Source of the DNA: Sparassis latifolia
Taxonomy: Eukaryota; Basidiomycota; Agaricomycetes; Polyporales; Sparassidaceae
NCBI GenBank assembly: GCA_018466975.1
Contig: CM031562.1
Location: 3,596,001-3,660,000 of the forward strand
Reading direction: 5' to 3'
DNA: 64,000 bases
The notes under the pieces are model-generated. The model did not search any database. It saw nothing but the letters and a program-made list of their open reading frames with translations, and was not told the DNA's origin. Below are positions 59,835-64,000 of this stretch, piece after piece. The stretch's first letter is position 1, and each line of letters starts with the position of its first letter. The translations under genes and the position numbers were made by a program.

Positions 59835-62141
59835 AAACGTCGTTCATTCAATAAACGCGCAAACCATCCACCGTAACTTTTACTGATTTATTCACGGACT
59901 ATTAGAGCAGACTAACTACCTCTGTGGCGCTTTATACCATTACTCAGTAATTCTTGGAAACGACCCGAGCACAAAACGCTTGTCGAAACCCTCTTTTGCC
60001 ACTCATCCCGGACTGTTTACTATACCTGCTCCCCTGCTACTTACATGTATGCTGCTTATATATGTCCGCCATTATAATTGCGACGGATTTCTACTGCATC
60101 CTGCCGTTTGGACACGAGTGTGCAAGGTAAAGGTCGTCCGTGACGCGGTGTTGCTGTCTCGACTTTTATGATAAACGTGTGCTTCCAACAACCATCAGAG
60201 GGACCCTTTACACGGTCTCTAAGCTGCGCAGTCAACAAGTTCTATGAACGCCGATGGATGCACTACTCGAGTCTTGCCGTGTAAAAACAGATCCCGCAAA
60301 CTCTGGCGTCATTCACTTGTGGGCGCATGTAGGTGATCATGCCACTGGCTGCTAAGTTACTAGTCACGGTATGTCGCGAGGTTGTCTCAACGACTTGTTG
60401 TGACTGCGTCAATTAATTTGCGTCCGTCTGCCAGCCCTATGTCATATTATCGGGACGAACCTGCTTGATGTGGTAGAAAGGCATTGTGGCTTATCGTGCT
60501 TTTTGTTCTCTCCAGTTATTTTCGTCGCTATGGATTTCCAGTGAGCTTCTTCTGTTGGTGCTTCCCGTGTTCCAGCTACTGTCACGATGTCATGGAAATA
60601 GAATCACGATGCCTTTACTAAGTCTCTTGCAACTTGTCTGCGATGCGTTTCCCAAAGATGGGCCCTATTCAGCACCTCACCGCGTAGAGCATTGCCCGGC
60701 AAGGCATGCCTTTCCCCCACTGACAGTATTAAAGCCCCTTACCTGCGTGGTCTCACTAGTATCAACCGCATGTTCTCGAAACCTCAAATTCGGCTGGCAC
60801 TCTTCGCTTCATAAAGTGAATATCACCCAACATTTCAATCAATTCACCTCCATCCGAATCGGATACTATCGATGTCTATAATTCCTGAAGTACCGCTAGA
60901 TAAGTCATTCTCGTCACGGCGACCATTCATTGAATCATTCCATTATACACTCTGTCGACCATGAACCTGACTACCACTCAAGATGGGACCATTCTTGCAA
61001 AGTGATGAGGTGGCATGACTGTTACCTCTCCTCGGAGGCATCACGTAGATTCAGACGGGAAAGTCGTGGCGCCGAGGAGTAGGTGAGCTGAGCTGACTCA
61101 TGGATCAATCTTAACACAGTGACGTTGCCGACTTGTCATTTTTCGTCTCGACGTCGAGTAGACGAGCGTCGCACGCCCAGTCGGCGCTGATTAAAGTTAC
61201 AGCCGTATTATGCCGCGCTGGCCAACGAGCGTGCGACTCATGTCGAGCGGATCCGGATAACTGGCTTTAAAATAGGACTTAAACTGATGACTCCCCGCCC
61301 CTCTAGATACGGATATCCTGAGGCACGAAGGTGGAAAGCAGAGTATCTACAACTGTCTTTGGGAGACTACGCCTTACGCATTGTACTTTGTTCACTTGCC
61401 TTGTTCTACGATAGATAGTTTTTTGATGCACGACTACGTACGCGTATCCTACCCTCACGTCAGAGTACACTGCAAGAGTGCTTGTTCCGAACTTGACTCA
61501 TCCATATTGTTCCCCCTTTGGTGAGATCGTTAGACGCCGCTTTTGAAGTTGCCACGAATGATGTCGACGAAGTGCTGGTGCCTTCCGACTCAGCCTTAAC
61601 TGCTCGCTTCTGGATAAATTTCATCTAGTCCTGCGACGGATGGTCTGCATCCAAAAAATTCATGAAAGATATTACACGGATCAAGCGCTCAATGATAATT
61701 CAGCCGCAACATGCGAGCTGTCTAAGGCTATTTGAGCTCAATCGCATATAACTACGCTGGTTGCAAAGAATCTGACAGCTTGTACTTTTAGAAGACTGGC
61801 TATTCATGGTTACCATACTACGTAACGATTCTGCCGTTGTTTTCCAACCCCTACTCTGTTGATTAAATTTCTCCTGGTTAATTGTGGCGCACCGCAACAG
61901 TAGTCATCAACATTCTTCCTTGTTTGACTCTGGACCTACTGCAATCAATGTTATCTAAATTCCCCGGGTTCCTGGAGTTAAACTGTCTTGTATGTGCGTT
62001 CCCTTGATCACGCTGTCTTTCACCACAATAGCAGCTCAGCACGCCCGTTCTGTCCTCCAGGCTTCCATCGACTCATGATTTGACACCGCAGTGTGCCTAT
62101 CTGTTGTTCTATGTCGGATATATTGCATAGCCACATCCATG

Positions 62142-62149
62142 TATATAAG
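62142..62149 (+). promoter_or_regulatory. TATA-like box
   Basis: tatataag followed by a pyrimidine-rich leader and an ATG about 150 bases on; consistent with a fungal core promoter. Confidence 0.45.
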
Positions 62150-62291
62150 ACTGTCTCGCACACCGTTCCACAACTCAACACAACCAACGATAATCTCGTA
62201 CCACAGTGAGATCTTTCCCACTAAGAAACTCTCTCCACCGATTACTCCTACGTTTGCTCAGCATCCCCATATCCATAGCCAAGCGCTTTAG

Positions 62292-62757
62292 AATGCCGTC
62301 TTTCTGCATGCGCTCGGTTTCGTCGCCACAATCACGCCACAGGGTTGTTGAAGAGCCTCCGAGTCTTCCACCCGCGGTCCAATCCCAAATCCACTACTGG
62401 TACCCACCAGGGTTATACTATTTGCCGTCATGGACGCCTGCCCCGCAAAGTTCCTGCCAGTGCTCACAGCTGGTCTACAGTGCTGGCTCCAGTTCCCCGA
62501 TGCAGGCACCCTGTGAGTATCTTAGTTTTTGCGTAGTTTCGTGGTTGACTCGGTATACACAGTTGTTGTGGTGTCCCCTGCCAGGAGCCCTGTTATGATG
62601 TATGCTACGCCCGTAGTGCCAGTGATGCCTCAGTGACTAGCGCTATAGCATGGAGAACGAAACGGCACAGAGCAGATTACAATGGCTATTTCCCTCTCCA
62701 ATTTACACCTACCAATGATGCTCCACTTCACGATGCCTACCTAGTCATTCCTCATTA
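62292..62757 (+). CDS. Possible small spliced gene, function unknown
   Basis: After the TATA-like box and leader, two overlapping frames run up to a good GT..AG intron (about 62515-62570, gtgagtat...tacacag). One frame, entering at an internal Met near 62431 (MDACPAKFLPVLTAGLQCWL, then QFPDAGT), continues after the intron as CCGVPCQEPCYDVCYARSAS to DAYLVIPH with a stop at about 62757. The other frame (from 62292, MPSFCMRSVSSPQSRHRV) ends at about 62598. I cannot decide between them, and neither resembles a known family. Coding status is unproven. Confidence 0.3.
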
Positions 62758-63135
62758 GCGTCTCACGAGACAACTTGTATTTCTATTGTGTCGATACAGT
62801 TCCCGTCCATCTCGTTGTAATCCCCGTCATCAATATTCATGTATACATAACTACGAGTTTCACAATGGTTTCACCACTGTAGAACAGTGTACGCGAAGTT
62901 CATATGTGTTCGGCATTGTCATTTCGCTCTCTTGGGGCGGAGAGATCGAGCCGATGAAAACACGTTGCTACTGAACGCCTCAGCGCCTAATTTTGCGGCA
63001 TCTCTAATAATCACTGGCAGGACTCACCCTCAATCATTGCAGGCGGTAATTCTCCTACAAACGAGCTGTCAGGACACAGGTGTTATGCTACTATGAATGA
63101 CACGCCATTTGTTTCACGCACAGCTTCGCCGGCCC

Positions 63136-63143
63136 TATATAAG
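63136..63143 (+). promoter_or_regulatory. TATA-like box
   Basis: tatataag, 37 bases before an ATG. The short frame after it does not make a recognisable protein, so the site may be inactive. Confidence 0.3.
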
Positions 63144-63655
63144 GCCTCTCCCCAATTCACTCCCCATCTCATGTACCCATCCAGCAGATTCCAGGTGTAC
63201 TTCGACAGGGCAGTCCGTACACTTTTCGCTCTACTCTGATGAAATATGGACCTGTCGATGACAGTGAATCGGAATAAGCTGAGCGGCAAAGCAGGTCGTT
63301 AAACGGATTATGGACCCATGGACCTGAAGTTCCTCTCTCCGTGGGTTCTTGCAGGCCACAGATCACAAAAATTTGTTCATCGAGAAGTGCATTCATTCAG
63401 CGACTCTCTTCTCCTCGACTACCTTCAGCTCTGCTTACGCCGTCGCGATGAATTGCAGACTGTTTCTCAAGTATGAGAAGAAATGAGCTCGCCTTTGTGG
63501 GTGTGTCGGGGAGCACTCCAATGTCGTGTGTTATCATACAACGGTCAGCATTGTCCACTACATTTCGGATTCGTACAAGTACTCGGAAGTTCAGCATGGC
63601 CGAAATCCGGAGAGCTAGCTACGCACGGTCACGGATTATTCATGTACCTCCCAGC

Positions 63656-64000
63656 TCACAAGTGCGTGTTATTCCAGACAGATCTCACAACGAAGTCCGC
63701 AGGATCTGGATTTGTGGTCAGCGAAAGCGCGGGATTAAGCAAGAATTGCACTGAAAGAGATACAATTGTTAACAGCCATATATGATGTAAGTAGGGAGAG
63801 AAGACTAACCTGTTCGATCAATTCCGGGAACGAGGTAGAAGCCATTCAACGGAACATCTGTGGCAGGGTCCACGAAGTAACCGACAGTGCTAGAGGGATG
63901 GTCGATCCAAGCGTACGCGGCAACACCGCCCTTGGCCGACAGCGTGAACGTCAGCCCAGGCCCTGTAGTAACAGCAATCTCGGGATCAACCAGGTTCGCA
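63656..64000 (-). CDS. Beta-mannosidase, C-terminal end (partial)
   Basis: Glycoside hydrolase family 2 enzyme that removes terminal beta-mannose, used in hemicellulose breakdown or glycan turnover. Only the last two exons lie here: 64000-63810 (its 5' end is outside the window) and 63750-63656, with intron 63809-63751. They read ANLVDPEIAVTTGPGLTFTL, SAKGGVAAYAWIDHPSSTVG, YFVDPATDVPLNGFYLVPGI, DRT, then VQFLLNPALSLTTNPDPADF, VVRSVWNNTHL. The C-terminal Ig-like domain pattern 'NGFYL.PG..R.V.F' and the terminal 'FVVRSLWNNTH' are typical of fungal beta-mannosidases. The catalytic glutamates would be upstream, beyond the window edge. Confidence 0.82.

Larger units (their letters stand above)
59835..63655. 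other. Gene-poor block, 3.8 kb
   Basis: Apart from the small candidate gene at 62292-62757, no coding model can be supported. Two TATA-like sites (62142 and 63136) show that short transcripts may arise here. The frame at 60486-60881 lacks family signatures and is probably chance. Confidence 0.5.

Noticed and set aside
60486..60881. 131-codon frame with a hydrophobic start
   Set aside because: No family pattern, no promoter signal and a biased composition consistent with a chance frame.

Overview
The window looks like nuclear chromosomal DNA of a basidiomycete, most likely a mushroom-forming agaricomycete. Genes carry many 45-70 base GT..AG introns with CTRAC-like branch points. Gene content is typically agaricomycete: a LRR/PP2C adenylate cyclase, a GT2 family protein common in this class, a Zn2Cys6 protein, an APH-like kinase and copia-type LTR elements. 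There is no bacterial or organellar signature. All intron-exon models were assembled by eye from reading frames, splice signals and family knowledge; none is supported by transcripts.

Layout. 352-1797 is a G protein alpha subunit, and 4442-10016 a fungal adenylate cyclase on the same strand, so a cAMP-pathway switch and its probable effector are neighbours. 10359-12781 (-) is a glycerol-3-phosphate acyltransferase divergent from the signal peptidase subunit SPC3 (13000-14554). After a 4 kb gene-poor block come a small zinc-cluster protein (18817-20531), an unassigned one-exon protein (21103-21654), a NIPA-type Mg transporter (22008-24687, -), a decayed ABM-like gene (26420-27127, -) and a DOMON/cytochrome b561 protein (28401-30136).

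The interval 30495-32786 is a nest of mobile DNA: a 400 bp MITE with TA duplications, then another inverted-repeat unit split by a young gag-only copia-type LTR element (31107-32583, ACATG target duplication). It is followed by an APH-like kinase (33513-34467), a NIMA kinase (35095-37910, -), glucosamine-6-phosphate deaminase (38534-39929), ribosomal protein uS2/S0 (40360-41369, -), a homocysteine S-methyltransferase (41994-43288, -), a second MITE of the same family (43414-43604) and an amino acid permease (43871-46291, -).

A 6 kb gene-poor block precedes a GT2 glycosyltransferase (52507-56168). Another poor block precedes a METTL24-like methyltransferase (58507-59834), and the window ends inside the 3' part of a beta-mannosidase (63656-64000, -).

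Most genes are unrelated housekeeping functions. The functional links are the G alpha / adenylate cyclase pair and, weakly, sugar and cell-wall metabolism (deaminase, GT2, mannosidase). I found no convincing undescribed multi-gene system. The strongest novel-looking material is the nested mobile-element cluster with the shared-terminus MITE family and the minimal gag-only retrotransposon.
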